Positions 9,338 through 21,477 of a DNA stretch of 64,000 nt are shown in pieces. Numbering within the stretch: the stretch's first letter is position 1; each line of letters begins with the position of its first letter. Below the pieces are notes generated by a model. It was given only the letters and a program-made list of their open reading frames with translations. It ran no database searches and was not told the origin of the DNA. The DNA is from Streptomyces sp. ADI95-17 (GTDB lineage: Bacteria > Actinomycetota > Actinomycetes > Streptomycetales > Streptomycetaceae): positions 366,416 through 430,415 of the forward strand of contig NZ_ML123046.1 of NCBI RefSeq assembly GCF_003846175.1. The letters run 5' to 3'. The position numbers and the translations under genes are program-made.

Positions 9338-9425
9338 CCGCCGATGCCGCCCTTACAGGTCGGTGTACCCACCCCCGTAGATACAGGCCGCCTTCGAGCG
9401 CGGTCGTGCGAAGGAAACTCGTCCC

Positions 9426-9905
9426 GTGAATCCCGTGACTCTCCTCCCCTTCATCGTGCTCATCGGGGCCATGTTCCTGATGACGCGGTCCGCCAAGAAG
9501 AAGCAGGCGGCCGCCGCCCAGATGCGCAACGAGATGCAGCCCGGCACCGGCGTCCGGACGATCGGGGGCATGTACGCCACCGTCAAGGAGCTGCACGACG
9601 ACACGGTTCTCCTTGAGATCGCGCCCGGCGTCCACGCCATCTACGCCAAGAACGCCATCGGCGCCGTCCTCGACGACGCGGAGTACAACCGCATCGTCCA
9701 CGGCGACGACGAGAACAGCCTCGACCTCGACGGCACCGTCGTCCCCGACGACGCCTCCTCGCTGACCGAGGACGACGCCGACAAGGACGCCTCGGACGAG
9801 GCCCGGATCGACCTCGGCAAGAAGACCGATGACGCCGAGCCGAAGGACGACGAGTCCGGCAAGAAGTCCGAGGGCAAGGACGACGGCGAGGCCGACGCGA
9901 AGTAA
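9426..9905 (+). CDS. yajC: Preprotein translocase subunit YajC
   Basis: A 159-residue protein. The single N-terminal transmembrane helix is residues 4-20 (VTLLPFIVLIGAMFLM), followed by a basic KKKQ patch and the conserved MxPGTGVRTIGGM region (about 40-55). The C-terminal third is a very acidic, Lys-punctuated, probably disordered tail that is longer than in E. coli (about 110 residues). YajC joins SecDF in the holotranslocon. It begins at GTG and is followed by secD-secF. Confidence 0.93.
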   Translation: MNPVTLLPFIVLIGAMFLMTRSAKKKQAAAAQMRNEMQPGTGVRTIGGMYATVKELHDDTVLLEIAPGVHAIYAKNAIGAVLDDAEYNRIVHGDDENSLDLDGTVVPDDASSLTEDDADKDASDEARIDLGKKTDDAEPKDDESGKKSEGKDDGEADAK

Positions 9906-9916
9906 CCCACGCCCGG

Positions 9917-9941
9917 GGATGCCGTGAGCCCACCGGCATCC
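9917..9941 (+). terminator. Weak hairpin between yajC and secD
   Basis: GGATGCCG and CGGCATCC can pair around a 9-base loop. A competing 3' arm (CGGCATT) lies just downstream. It may attenuate transcription between yajC and secD, which also has a TACACT -10 candidate near 9985. Confidence 0.35.
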
Positions 9942-10050
9942 GGCATTCCCGGGACCGTGCGGTCTTCTGCGGGGGCGGGTCCCCACTACACTTCGTGGCC
10001 GCTCGGGCGCGTACCCGGCGCGGGGCGGTTGGACAGGGAGAAACGAGAAG

Positions 10051-11790
10051 GTGGCAGCACCGAAGAAGAGCCGAGGGCCGGCGGGCGGTCAGGGCAGGCC
10101 GGGGCGTTCCCTGGCTCTGATCCTGATCGCCATGGTCGCGCTCACCGGCGGGATGTTCCTGGCCGATCAGCCGACCCCACGGCTGGGCATCGACCTGGCG
10201 GGCGGCACCTCGATCACGCTTGAGGCGAAGAGCGAGCCGGGCCAGGAATCGGCGATCAACAAGACCAACATGGACACGGCGGTCCAGATCATGGAACGCC
10301 GTGTCAATGGTCTTGGCGTCTCCGAGGCCGAGGTCCAGACGCAGGGCAAGAGCAACATCATCGTCAACATCCCCAAGGGCACGAATTCCGCCCAGGCCCG
10401 GGAGCAGGTCGGCACCACGGCCAAGCTCTACTTCCGGCCGGTGCTGACCGTCGCCCAGGGCACGCCCACCCCGACGCCCAGCGCCTCGACGTCCGGCAAG
10501 CCCACCCCGTCCGGCAGCCCCAGCGCCCCCACCGCCGACAAGGGCAAGACGTCGGCGACGCCGAACGCGAGCGCCACCACCCAGGGCCGTGCGGTCACCG
10601 GCGCCCTCAAGGCCGACTCCACGCCGACGCCCAAGGCGAGCACCACGCCGAAGGCCGACGCCACGCCGTCCGCGTCCGCCGCCGACGAGGCCGCCGCGGC
10701 CAAGCTGCAGAAGCAGTTCGCGGCGCTGGACTGCTCCAGCAAGGCGTCCCGCGCCGAGGCTGCACGGGGGGCCAAGCCCACCGACATGGTCGTCGCGTGC
10801 AGCTCCGAGGGTGACGCGAAGTACGTCCTGGGCCCGTCCGAGGTGTCCGGCACCGAGGTCGACAGCGCCAAGGCCGGCTTCGACCAGCAGCGCGGCATGT
10901 GGATCGTCAACATGGAGTTCACCAAGCAGGGCTCCAAGCAGTTCCAGACGATCACCAAGAAGCTCTCCGCGCAGCAGTCCCCGCAGAACCAGTTCGCCAT
11001 CGCGCTGGACGGCGAGGTCGTCTCCGCGCCCCAGGTGAACACCACGCTCAGCGGCAGCGCCGAGATCTCCGGCAGCTTCACCCAGCAGTCCGCCGAGGAC
11101 CTGGCCAACGTGCTCTCCTACGGTGCGCTCCCGCTCTCGTTCAAGGAGCAGAGCGTCACCACGGTCACCGCCGCGCTCGGCGGCGAGCAGCTCCAGGCCG
11201 GTCTGATCGCCGGTGCCATCGGTCTGGCCCTGGTGGTCATCTACCTGGTGGCCTACTACCGGGGCCTGGCGTTCATCGCGCTCCTGAGCCTCCTGGTCTC
11301 CGGCATCCTGACCTACACGCTCATGTCGCTGCTCGGCCCGGCCATCGGCTTCGCGCTGAACCTCCCGGCGGTCTGCGGCGCCATCGTGGCCATCGGTATC
11401 ACCGCGGACTCCTTCATCGTGTACTTCGAACGGGTCCGCGACGAGATCCGCGAGGGCCGCACGCTCCGTCCGGCCGTCGAGCGGGCCTGGCCGCGCGCCC
11501 GGCGCACCATCCTGGTCTCCGACTTCGTGTCGTTCCTCGCCGCCGCGGTGCTCTTCGTCGTCACCGTCGGCAAGGTCCAGGGCTTCGCGTTCACGCTGGG
11601 TCTCACCACCCTGCTCGACGTGGTCGTGGTCTTCCTCTTCACCAAGCCCGTCATGACGCTGATGGCCCGTACGAAGTTCTTCGCCAGCGGTCACCCGTGG
11701 TCCGGCCTGGACCCGAAGCGGCTCGGCGCCAAGCCGCCGCTGCGCCGCTCGCGCCGTGTCAACGCCCCCACTGACCCGAAGGAGGCGTGA
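10051..11790 (+). CDS. secD: Protein translocase subunit SecD
   Basis: A 579-residue RND-type membrane protein that uses proton motive force to help pull proteins from SecYEG. The first TM helix is about residues 14-34. The conserved LGIDLAGGTSITLEA stretch follows at about 47-61, and five TM helices lie in the C-terminal 220 residues, including the ALNLPAVCGAIVAIGITADS region. Residues 133-215 form an Ala/Pro/Thr/Ser-rich low-complexity insertion inside the large periplasmic-side domain, far beyond what E. coli SecD has. The GTG start is 15 bases after a GGAGAAACGAGAAGG stretch. It is adjacent to secF, with one base between stop and start. Confidence 0.97.
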   Translation: MAAPKKSRGPAGGQGRPGRSLALILIAMVALTGGMFLADQPTPRLGIDLAGGTSITLEAKSEPGQESAINKTNMDTAVQIMERRVNGLGVSEAEVQTQGKSNIIVNIPKGTNSAQAREQVGTTAKLYFRPVLTVAQGTPTPTPSASTSGKPTPSGSPSAPTADKGKTSATPNASATTQGRAVTGALKADSTPTPKASTTPKADATPSASAADEAAAAKLQKQFAALDCSSKASRAEAARGAKPTDMVVACSSEGDAKYVLGPSEVSGTEVDSAKAGFDQQRGMWIVNMEFTKQGSKQFQTITKKLSAQQSPQNQFAIALDGEVVSAPQVNTTLSGSAEISGSFTQQSAEDLANVLSYGALPLSFKEQSVTTVTAALGGEQLQAGLIAGAIGLALVVIYLVAYYRGLAFIALLSLLVSGILTYTLMSLLGPAIGFALNLPAVCGAIVAIGITADSFIVYFERVRDEIREGRTLRPAVERAWPRARRTILVSDFVSFLAAAVLFVVTVGKVQGFAFTLGLTTLLDVVVVFLFTKPVMTLMARTKFFASGHPWSGLDPKRLGAKPPLRRSRRVNAPTDPKEA

Positions 11791-11791
11791 G

Positions 11792-12895
11792 ATGTCGCGA
11801 CTCGGCACTCTCGGCGCCCGTCTCTACCGAGGCGAGGTCGGCTACGACTTCATCGGCAAGCGCAAGATCTGGTACGGGATCTCGATCCTGATCACCATCA
11901 CGGCCATCGTCGGCCTGGCGGTCAGCGGCCTGAACATGGGCATCGAGTTCAAAGGCGGCGCGGTCTTCACCACCCCGAAGACCAGCGTCACCGTCGCCAA
12001 GGCGGAGGACCTGGCCACGGAGGCCTCCGGCCACCAGGCGATCGTCCAGAAGCTCGGCAACGGCGGTCTGCGCATCCAGATCACCGAGGTCGACACCGCG
12101 AAGTCCGACGAGATCAAGAACACGCTCTCCAAGGACCTCGACGTTCCCGCGGAGAAGATCGCCGCCGACCTGGTCGGCCCCAGCTGGGGTGAGCAGATCG
12201 CCAACAAGGCCTGGACCGGCCTCGGCATCTTCATGGTCCTCGTGGTGATCTACCTGGCCATCGCCTTCGAATGGCGGATGGCCATCGCGGCCCTGGTCGC
12301 GCTGATCCACGACATCACCATCACGGTCGGTGTCTACGCCCTGGTCGGCTTCGAGGTCACCCCGGGCACCGTGATCGGTCTGCTGACCATCCTCGGTTAC
12401 TCCCTCTACGACACGGTCGTCGTCTTCGACAGTCTCAAGGAGGGCACGAAGGACATCACCAAGCAGACCCGGTGGACGTACAGCGAGATCGCCAACCGCT
12501 CCATCAACGGCACGCTGGTCCGCTCCATCAACACCACCGTCGTGGCTCTGCTGCCGGTCGCCGGTCTGCTGTTCATCGGTGGCGGCGTCCTCGGCGCCGG
12601 CATGCTGAACGACATCTCCCTGGCGCTCTTCGTCGGCCTCGCCGCCGGCGCGTACTCCTCGATCTTCATCGCCACGCCGCTCGTCGCCGACCTCAAGGAA
12701 CGCGACCCGCAGATGAAGGCCCTGAAGAAGCGGATCCTCGCCAAGCGCGCGGCAGCCGCGGCCAAGGGCGAGTCCGCCGAGGACGAGCAGCCGGACGACG
12801 ACCACCCGCAGGACGCGGCGCCCGCCGCCGCGGTCGTCGGCCAGCGCCAGCAGCCCCCCAGGGGCCACGGCCGGACCCCGGGGAAGCGCCGATGA
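11792..12895 (+). CDS. secF: Protein translocase subunit SecF
   Basis: A 367-residue partner of SecD with six TM helices. Diagnostic are the N-terminal basic region and first TM, GLNMGIEFKGGAVF (about residues 45-58), and the later TM block with GYSLYDTVVVFDSLKE (about 199-214). A charged Lys/Asp/Pro-rich tail of about 60 residues lies in the cytoplasm. The ATG directly follows the secD stop, with GAAGGAGG as ribosome binding site. The TGA overlaps the apt start by 4 bases. Confidence 0.97.
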   Translation: MSRLGTLGARLYRGEVGYDFIGKRKIWYGISILITITAIVGLAVSGLNMGIEFKGGAVFTTPKTSVTVAKAEDLATEASGHQAIVQKLGNGGLRIQITEVDTAKSDEIKNTLSKDLDVPAEKIAADLVGPSWGEQIANKAWTGLGIFMVLVVIYLAIAFEWRMAIAALVALIHDITITVGVYALVGFEVTPGTVIGLLTILGYSLYDTVVVFDSLKEGTKDITKQTRWTYSEIANRSINGTLVRSINTTVVALLPVAGLLFIGGGVLGAGMLNDISLALFVGLAAGAYSSIFIATPLVADLKERDPQMKALKKRILAKRAAAAAKGESAEDEQPDDDHPQDAAPAAAVVGQRQQPPRGHGRTPGKRR

Positions 12896-13443
12896 CCAGC
12901 ACCACCGAGAGCACCCGCGAGCTCCTGCTCAGCCGGATCCGCGACGTTCCGGACTACCCGAAGCCGGGTGTGCTGTTCAAGGACATCACCCCGCTGCTCG
13001 CGGACCCGGTGGCCTTCTCGGCGCTCACCGACACCCTCGTCGAGCTGTGCGTACGGCACGGCGCCACGAAGGTCGTCGGCCTGGAGGCGCGCGGCTTCAT
13101 CCTGGCCGCCCCGGTCGCGGTCCGGGCCGGTCTCGGCTTCGTACCCGTCCGCAAGGCGGGGAAGCTGCCCGGGGCCACGCTCGGCCAGGCGTACGAGCTG
13201 GAGTACGGCACCGCCGAGATCGAGATCCACGCGGAGGACCTGTCCGCCGACGACCGGATCATGGTCATCGATGACATCCTCGCCACCGGCGGCACCGCCG
13301 AGGCCTCGCTGGAGCTGATCCGGCGGGCCGGTGCCGAGGTCGCGGGCGTCGCGGTCCTCATGGAGCTCGGTTTCCTCCCCGGACGGGCCCGGCTGGAGCA
13401 GGGCCTGCGGGGCGCGCCGCTGGAGGTTCTGATCACGGTCTGA
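12892..13443 (+). CDS. apt: Adenine phosphoribosyltransferase
   Basis: A 183-residue type-I phosphoribosyltransferase that converts adenine and PRPP to AMP. The PRPP-binding loop is VMVIDDILATGGTAEA (about residues 124-139). The adenine-specific region YPKPGVLFKDITPLL lies at 19-33, and GLEARGFILAAP at 64-75. Start overlap with secF couples a purine-salvage gene to Sec translocase genes. With relA next, this is a conserved actinobacterial arrangement. Confidence 0.96.
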   Translation: MTSTTESTRELLLSRIRDVPDYPKPGVLFKDITPLLADPVAFSALTDTLVELCVRHGATKVVGLEARGFILAAPVAVRAGLGFVPVRKAGKLPGATLGQAYELEYGTAEIEIHAEDLSADDRIMVIDDILATGGTAEASLELIRRAGAEVAGVAVLMELGFLPGRARLEQGLRGAPLEVLITV

Positions 13444-13481
13444 GCAGTTCCGACCGTATCTGGCAACGGATCGTGCGAACA

Positions 13482-13515
13482 GGACGGGCACCCGGGAACA
13501 ACCGGGTGCCCGTCC
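13482..13515 (+). terminator. Perfect 14-bp hairpin after apt
   Basis: The arms 13482-13495 and 13502-13515 are perfectly complementary around GAACAA. No U tract is present. It ends the yajC-secD-secF-apt unit before the relA promoter region. Confidence 0.7.
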
Positions 13516-13611
13516 CGCGTTGTCAGGAGTCTCACGGTCCCCGGGGGAGGACCGGCCGCGGGGTCGATACGATGGCCTTTCCGGGTACCCGGATCCGCAC
13601 GAGGAGCGCTC

Positions 13612-16185
<2,574 letters not shown>

Positions 16186-16200
16186 CGGCGACGAAGCAGA

Positions 16201-16233
16201 AGGGCCCCGGTACGCATCGCGTACCGGGGCCCT
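16201..16233. terminator. Perfect 15-bp bidirectional hairpin between convergent genes
   Basis: The arms 16201-16215 and 16219-16233 are an exact inverted repeat around ATC. It sits 15 bases after the relA stop and 20 bases beyond the stop of the oppositely oriented DUF349 gene, so it can serve both strands. Confidence 0.8.
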
Positions 16234-16253
16234 CCGCTTCGTCCTGGCGGGGA

Positions 16254-17483
16254 TCAGCCGCCGAACTCCTCAAGCCCCTTCAGAGCCTGGTCCAGCAGCG
16301 CCTGCCGGCCCTCCAGCTCCTTGGCCAGCTTGTCGGCCCGGGCGTTGTTGCCCGAGGCGCGGGCCGTGTCGATCTGCGAACGCAGCTTGTCCACGGCCGC
16401 CTGGAGCTGACCGGTCAGACCCGCGGCACGCGCACGCGCCTCCGGGTTCGTCCGCCGCCACTCCGACTCCTCGGCCTCCTGGAGCGCCCGCTCCACCGCG
16501 TGCATCCGCCCCTCGACCTTCGGGCGGGCGTCACGCGGTACGTGGCCGACGGCCTCCCAGCGCTCGTTGATGGCCCGGAACGCGGCCCTGGCCGCCTTCA
16601 GGTCCTTCACCGGCACCAGACGCTCGGCCTCGACCGCGAGCTCCTCCTTCAGCTTGAGGTTCTCGCCCTGCTCCGCGTCCCGCTCGGCGAAGACCTCGCC
16701 GCGGGCGGCGAAGAAGACGTCCTGAGCACCGCGGAAGCGGTTCCACAGATCGTCCTCGGCCTCGCGCTGGGCGCGGCCCGCCGCCTTCCACTCCGTCATC
16801 AGGTCGCGGTACCGGGCGGCCGTGGCCCCCCAGTCGGTGGAGCCGGAGAGCGACTCCGCCTCGACGACCAGCTTCTCCTTGGCCTTGCGGGCCTCCTCGC
16901 GCTGGGCGTCCAGCGACGCGAAGTGGGCCTTGCGGCGCTTGGAGAACGCCGAGCGGGCATGCGAGAAGCGGTGCCACAGCTCGTCGTCGGACTTGCGGTC
17001 GAGCCGCGGCAGGCCCTTCCACGTGTCGACCAGCGCGCGGAGCCGCTCGCCCGCGGAGCGCCACTGCTCGCTCTGCGCCAGCTCCTCGGCCTCGGCGACC
17101 AGGGCCTCCTTGGCGTGCTTCGCCTCGTCGGTCTGCTTCGCCTTCTGGGCCTTGCGCTCCTCGCGCCGCGAGTCGACCGTCGCGACGAGCGCGTCGAGCC
17201 GCTTGCGCAGCGCGTCGAGGTCACCGACGGCGTGATGCTCGTCCACCTGCAGACGCAGATGCTCGATGGCGGTCGTCGCGTCCTTCGCCGACAGATCGGT
17301 GGTCTTCACCCGCCGTTCGAGGAGGCCGATCTCGACCACAATGCCCTCGTACTTGCGCTCGAAGTAGGCCAGAGCCTCCTCGGGGGAACCCGCCTGCCAC
17401 GATCCGACGACCTGCTCGCCGTCGGCTGTCCGCACGTACACGGTGCCGGTCTCATCGACACGGCCCCACGGGTCGCTGCTCAC
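16254..17483 (-). CDS. DUF349-repeat coiled-coil protein
   Basis: A 409-residue soluble protein made of repeated DUF349 units: W-K segments such as DTWKGLPRLDRKSDDELWHRF, TEWKAAGRAQREAEDDLWNRF and INERWEAVGHVPRD recur about every 80 residues. Long charged helices and a C-terminal coiled coil (about residues 350-405) surround them. The start is GTG at 17483, preceded by GGAGGAGG at 7-9 bases. Upstream extension of the frame is low-complexity and unlikely to be coding. It has no signal peptide. The family's function is unknown. It is convergent with relA and lies next to an export-type cyclophilin gene. Confidence 0.85.
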   Translation of the reverse strand: MSSDPWGRVDETGTVYVRTADGEQVVGSWQAGSPEEALAYFERKYEGIVVEIGLLERRVKTTDLSAKDATTAIEHLRLQVDEHHAVGDLDALRKRLDALVATVDSRREERKAQKAKQTDEAKHAKEALVAEAEELAQSEQWRSAGERLRALVDTWKGLPRLDRKSDDELWHRFSHARSAFSKRRKAHFASLDAQREEARKAKEKLVVEAESLSGSTDWGATAARYRDLMTEWKAAGRAQREAEDDLWNRFRGAQDVFFAARGEVFAERDAEQGENLKLKEELAVEAERLVPVKDLKAARAAFRAINERWEAVGHVPRDARPKVEGRMHAVERALQEAEESEWRRTNPEARARAAGLTGQLQAAVDKLRSQIDTARASGNNARADKLAKELEGRQALLDQALKGLEEFGG

Positions 17484-17682
17484 AGCGCCTCCTCCACCTG
17501 ATGCCCGCGAGGGGGTTCGCCCCCCTGGCATCGTCCACAGTTTCCTGGGGCGGGCAGCGCCCGCCCTGCACAACGCCAATCTAGGCGACCGGCCGCCCGG
17601 CTGTCCGCACTCAGCGCGGCCGAAAAAAATCCGTCCCGCGCCCGTCGTCACCGGCCGGCCCGGTCCGGCCGCCCCCAGCCGG

Positions 17683-18477
17683 TCACGACTTGGCGACGGC
17701 CGCCTTCGAGATGTCCACGGCCTTCTTCGGCGCACCGTCGGCCGCGCCACCTGCCACGCCCGCCGCGCCGATGTCCTTGACGGCCTTCAGCGAGGCCTCG
17801 TCCATCGTGCCGAACGGGGTGTAGGTGGGCGGCAGTTTGCTGTCCTTGTACACCAGGAAGAACTGGCTGCCGCCGGTGTGCGGCTGGCCGGTGTTCGCCA
17901 TCGCCACCGTGCCCGCCGGGTAGGTGACCGTGCCGTCCGCGCCGGCCTTGCCCAGCGCGGTCAGGTTCTCGTCCGGGATCGTGTAGCCGGGACCGCCGGT
18001 GCCGTCGCCCTTGGGGTCGCCGCACTGGAGGACGAAGATGCCCTGAGTGGTCAGGCGGTGACACTTCGTACCGTCGAAGAAGCCCTTGTCGGCCAGCGAC
18101 TTGAAGGAGTTCGTGGTGTGCGGGGTCTTCGCCGCCTTCATCGCGAACGCGATGTCGCCCTGGCTCGTCTTGAGCGAGAACGTGTACTCGGCCTTCTTGT
18201 CGATCTTCATCGCGGGCTCGGGCGCACTGCTCTCCTTCGCCTCCGGCGACGCGCTGGCCGACGGGCTCGAACTCGCGGCCGCGTCCGCCTTGTCCTTCTT
18301 GTCGTCGTCACCGAGGGCGAGATAGGAACCCACGCCGATGACGGCCACCACGGCCACCACGGACGCGATGACGACCGTCAGCCGCCTCGTCCTGCGGCGG
18401 GCCTCCTCCCGGCGCTGCTGCTGCCGCTCGAACTTCTCCCTGGCGAGCTGCCGCCGCCGCTGATCGCTGCTGACCAC
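17683..18477 (-). CDS. Membrane-anchored cyclophilin-type peptidyl-prolyl isomerase
   Basis: A 264-residue protein. Residues 1-32 are Arg/Gln-rich and cytoplasmic, residues 33-55 form a TM anchor (TVVIASVVAVVAVIG), and 56-95 is a Ser/Ala/Lys-rich linker. The cyclophilin domain from about residue 97 includes FFDGTKCHRLT (catalytic-type Arg), QCGDPKGDGTGGPGY, GTVAMAN and GSQFFLVY. The start is GTG at 18477, with AAGGAG at 9 bases. The anchor and linker place the isomerase outside the membrane, where it would help fold Sec-exported proteins. It is divergent from the metallo-hydrolase gene. Confidence 0.88.
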   Translation of the reverse strand: MVSSDQRRRQLAREKFERQQQRREEARRRTRRLTVVIASVVAVVAVIGVGSYLALGDDDKKDKADAAASSSPSASASPEAKESSAPEPAMKIDKKAEYTFSLKTSQGDIAFAMKAAKTPHTTNSFKSLADKGFFDGTKCHRLTTQGIFVLQCGDPKGDGTGGPGYTIPDENLTALGKAGADGTVTYPAGTVAMANTGQPHTGGSQFFLVYKDSKLPPTYTPFGTMDEASLKAVKDIGAAGVAGGAADGAPKKAVDISKAAVAKS

Positions 18478-18561
18478 CGGGTGATCTCCTTGTAGGTCGT
18501 GTGATGAGGCCTTGGCTGCCCCGTACCGTATATGGGTTAGCTGTGGAATGAGGAGCGCCGG

Positions 18562-18567
18562 TAGGCT
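18562..18567 (+). promoter_or_regulatory. Candidate -10 (TAGGCT) for the MBL-hydrolase/hisS unit
   Basis: TAGGCT lies in the 149-base divergent gap. It would give a leader of about 52 bases before the GTG at 18627, which has AAGGACG as ribosome binding site. Confidence 0.45.
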
Positions 18568-18626
18568 CTGAACTGCCGCGACCTTCTCAGTCGCAATCCG
18601 CCGTCGGACGACCATTAAGGACGATC

Positions 18627-19313
18627 GTGCTCATTGCCGGGTTCCCCGCAGGGGCCTGGGGGACCAACTGTTATCTGGTCGCCCCGGCCGCAGGCGAGGA
18701 GTGCGTGATCATCGACCCGGGCCACCAGGCCGCGGCCGGAGTCGAGGAAGCGCTGAAGAAGCATCGGCTGAAGCCCGTCGCCGTCGTACTGACCCACGGC
18801 CACATCGACCACGTCGCCTCGGTCGTCCCGGTGTGCGGCGCGCACGACGTCCCCGCCTGGATCCACCCGGAGGACCGGTACATGATGAGCGACCCGGAGA
18901 AGGCCCTCGGCCGCTCCATCGGGATGCCGCTCATGGGCGAGCTGACGATCGGGGAGCCGGACGACGTCAAGGAGCTGAGCGACGGCGCCCTGCTGAAGCT
19001 GGCCGGTCTGGAGTTCGGTGTCGCGCATGCGCCCGGCCATACCAAGGGGTCGGTGACGTTCAGGATGCCCGAGGCCGCGGATGTTCCACAGATCCTCTTC
19101 TCGGGCGACCTGCTCTTCGCCGGCTCCGTCGGACGCACCGACCTGCCCGGCGGCGACCACGCCGAGCTGCTTGAGTCGCTGGCCCGCGTGTGCCTGCCGC
19201 TCGACGACTCGACCGTGGTGCTGTCCGGCCACGGACCCCAGACGACCATCGGCCGTGAGCGCGCCTCGAATCCGTATCTGCACGGTATGGACGCGCCCCG
19301 ACGAGGAATGTGA
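18627..19313 (+). CDS. Metallo-beta-lactamase-fold hydrolase (glyoxalase II-like)
   Basis: A 228-residue MBL-fold protein. The metal motif THGHIDH (about residues 56-62) is intact, with the further His in APGHTKGS (about 137-144), the bridging Asp in LFSGDLLF (about 162) and His in LSGHGPQT (about 207-214). It resembles hydroxyacylglutathione-hydrolase-like proteins, but Streptomyces uses mycothiol, so the thiolester substrate may differ. It sits 13 bases upstream of hisS and is probably cotranscribed with it, an arrangement common in Streptomyces. Confidence 0.88.
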   Translation: MLIAGFPAGAWGTNCYLVAPAAGEECVIIDPGHQAAAGVEEALKKHRLKPVAVVLTHGHIDHVASVVPVCGAHDVPAWIHPEDRYMMSDPEKALGRSIGMPLMGELTIGEPDDVKELSDGALLKLAGLEFGVAHAPGHTKGSVTFRMPEAADVPQILFSGDLLFAGSVGRTDLPGGDHAELLESLARVCLPLDDSTVVLSGHGPQTTIGRERASNPYLHGMDAPRRGM

Positions 19314-19326
19314 CGAGAGAAATCCC

Positions 19327-20589
19327 GTGAGCACTTTCAAGGCCCCCAAGGGCACGTACGACCTGACCCCGCCCGACTCCGCGAAGTATCTGGCGGTGCG
19401 CGAGGCGATCTCCGCCCCCCTGAAGAACTCCGGCTACGGCTACATCGAGACGCCCGGCTTCGAGGACGTCGCCCTGTTCTCCCGCGGTGTCGGCGAGTCC
19501 ACCGACATCGTGACCAAGGAGATGTACACCCTCACCACCAAGGGCGGCTCCCAGCTGGCGCTGCGCCCCGAAGGCACCGCCTCGGTGCTCCGTGCCGCGC
19601 TGGAGGCCAACCTCCACAAGCTCGGCAACCTGCCGGTGAAGCTCTGGTACTCCGGCTCGTACTACCGCTACGAGCGCCCGCAGAAGGGCCGCTACCGCCA
19701 CTTCTCGCAGGTCGGCGCCGAGGCGATCGGTGCCGAGGACCCGGCGCTGGACGCCGAGCTGATCATCCTGGCCGACCAGGCGTACCGCGCCCTGGGCCTG
19801 CGGAACTTCCGCATCCTGCTCAACTCGCTGGGCGACAAGGAGTGCCGCCCCGTCTACAGGGACGCGCTCCAGGGCTTCCTGCGCGAGCTCGACCTGGACG
19901 AGGAGACCCGCCGCCGCATCGAGATCAACCCGCTCCGGGTCCTCGACGACAAGCGGCCCGAGGTGCAGAAGCAGCTGACCGGCGCCCCGGTGCTGCGTGA
20001 CTACCTCTGCGACGCCTGCAAGGCGTACCACGAGGAGGTGCGCGACCTGCTCTCGGCGGCGGGCGTCGTGTACGAGGACGACGAGAAGCTCGTCCGCGGC
20101 CTCGACTACTACACCCGCACCACCTTCGAGTTCGTCCACGACGGGCTCGGCTCGCAGTCCGCGGTGGGCGGCGGCGGCCGCTACGACGGCCTGTCCGAGA
20201 TGATCGGCGGACCGGCGCTCCCGTCGGTCGGCTGGGCGCTCGGCGTGGACCGTACGGTGCTCGCGCTGGAGGCGGAGGGCATCGAGCTCGAACTGCCCGC
20301 TGCCACCAGCGTCTTCGCGGTGCCGCTCGGCGAGGAGGCCCGCCGGGTGCTCTTCGGGGTTGTCACGCAGCTGCGCCGCGAGGGTGTGGCGGCGGACTTC
20401 GCGTACGGGAACCGGGGCCTCAAGGGCGCGATGAAGAGCGCGAACCGGTCGGGGGCCCGCTTCACGATCGTCGCGGGCGAGCGTGACCTGGCCGAGGGCG
20501 CGGTCCAGCTCAAGGACATGGAGTCCGGCGAGCAGACGGCCGTGCCGCTGTCCGACGTGGTCGAGGCGGTCCGCGAGCGTCTGGCCTGA
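19327..20589 (+). CDS. hisS: Histidyl-tRNA synthetase
   Basis: A 420-residue class-II synthetase. Motif 1 region is near [13 protein letters not shown], motif 2 is [22 protein letters not shown] (seen from about residue 108) and the histidine-A loop is [14 protein letters not shown] (about 256-269). Motif 3 is around [10 protein letters not shown]. The C-terminal anticodon-binding domain follows (about 320-420). The GTG start ([12 protein letters not shown]) has GAGAGAAA upstream and follows the hydrolase gene closely. Normal length; all catalytic motifs present. Confidence 0.96.
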   Translation: MSTFKAPKGTYDLTPPDSAKYLAVREAISAPLKNSGYGYIETPGFEDVALFSRGVGESTDIVTKEMYTLTTKGGSQLALRPEGTASVLRAALEANLHKLGNLPVKLWYSGSYYRYERPQKGRYRHFSQVGAEAIGAEDPALDAELIILADQAYRALGLRNFRILLNSLGDKECRPVYRDALQGFLRELDLDEETRRRIEINPLRVLDDKRPEVQKQLTGAPVLRDYLCDACKAYHEEVRDLLSAAGVVYEDDEKLVRGLDYYTRTTFEFVHDGLGSQSAVGGGGRYDGLSEMIGGPALPSVGWALGVDRTVLALEAEGIELELPAATSVFAVPLGEEARRVLFGVVTQLRREGVAADFAYGNRGLKGAMKSANRSGARFTIVAGERDLAEGAVQLKDMESGEQTAVPLSDVVEAVRERLA

Positions 20590-20598
20590 GACGTGGCA

Positions 20599-20633
20599 GG
20601 GGTGGCCGGCGGGATCATCCGGCCGGCCGCCCC
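20599..20633 (+). terminator. Hairpin after hisS
   Basis: The arms 20599-20610 and 20622-20633 form 12 pairs with one G-U, around an 11-base loop. It lies 10 bases after the hisS stop and also beyond the end of the convergent ABC remnant. Confidence 0.6.
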
Positions 20634-20667
20634 GAAGCCACCCGCACCCGGGTCGTGCGCACCCCGG

Positions 20668-21477
20668 TCAGCCGTCGCGCCGGTCCTTCCACCGGAAGGT
20701 CAGCAGGCACGGCACAGGCCCGCCGGCGCACCGGGCGCCGAGGACCAGCGCGACCTTCCCGTACTCCCAGCTCCCGGCCTGTTCGACGACGGCCGCCGAC
20801 TCGGGCAGGAAGACGCCGCGGAAGCCCTGGCACATCCACTTCAGCGGGAACAGCGCCCCGAGGTTCAGCATCCAGCCGGGCAGCGTGTCGACCGATATGT
20901 AGACACCGGAGATGAACTGCGTGACGAGGAAGGGCAGGACGACGGGCCAGGAGCCGGATCGGCTCCCAGAAGCGGCGGCGGGCCCCGGGGCCGAAGCCGG
21001 TGGTCGGCTCGTCCAGCAGCAGGAGTTCGGGGGAACCGATCACGCCGAGCGCCACGTCGAGACGGCGCCGCCGGCCGCCGGAGAGCTCCTTGACGCGGGC
21101 GCCGGCCTTCTGCTCCAGACCCACCAGCGCGATGACGTCCTCGCAGTCGCGCGGCCCGGGCAGTAGCGGGCGAAGTGCGCCACCGTCTCGCGTACCGTCA
21201 ACCCGGCGGGTGCGGATTCATCCTGCCAGACGATGCCGACCGGGGAACGCCAACGGCGGTCGGCGCGGGCCGGGTCGACGCCGAGCACCGCGGCGGTCCC
21301 TTCGGCACGGCTGCGATGACCCCGCAGGATCTCCACGGTCGTGCTCCTACCGGCCCCGTTCGGCCCGAGGATCCCGAACACCTCGCCCCGCCGGATCCCA
21401 AGGTCCAGGCCGTCGACGGCGGTCAGTTCGCCGTAGCGCTTCCTCAGGCCGCGCACTTCAACCCCGAGTTCGGTCAT
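20668..21477 (-). pseudogene. Decayed ABC-2 type transporter: ATPase remnant joined to permease tail
   Basis: Three reading frames must be joined to read one product. The first (ATG at 21477) is an ABC ATPase N-terminus with GPNGAGRST, in which the Walker A Lys is Arg, and a Q-loop VWQDES. Near 21155 a one-base loss shifts the frame. The second frame then carries the signature LSGG and Walker B LLLLDEPTTG. Near 20950, in the middle of the ATPase, the sequence switches to the third frame, which encodes the last TM-rich part of an ABC-2 permease (LPFLVTQFISGVYISV, then a W-rich stretch) ending at the stop 20668. The best explanation is a deletion fusing an ATPase gene to its downstream permease, plus point decay. 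It sits between two core genes and is probably a lost accessory exporter. Confidence 0.8.
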
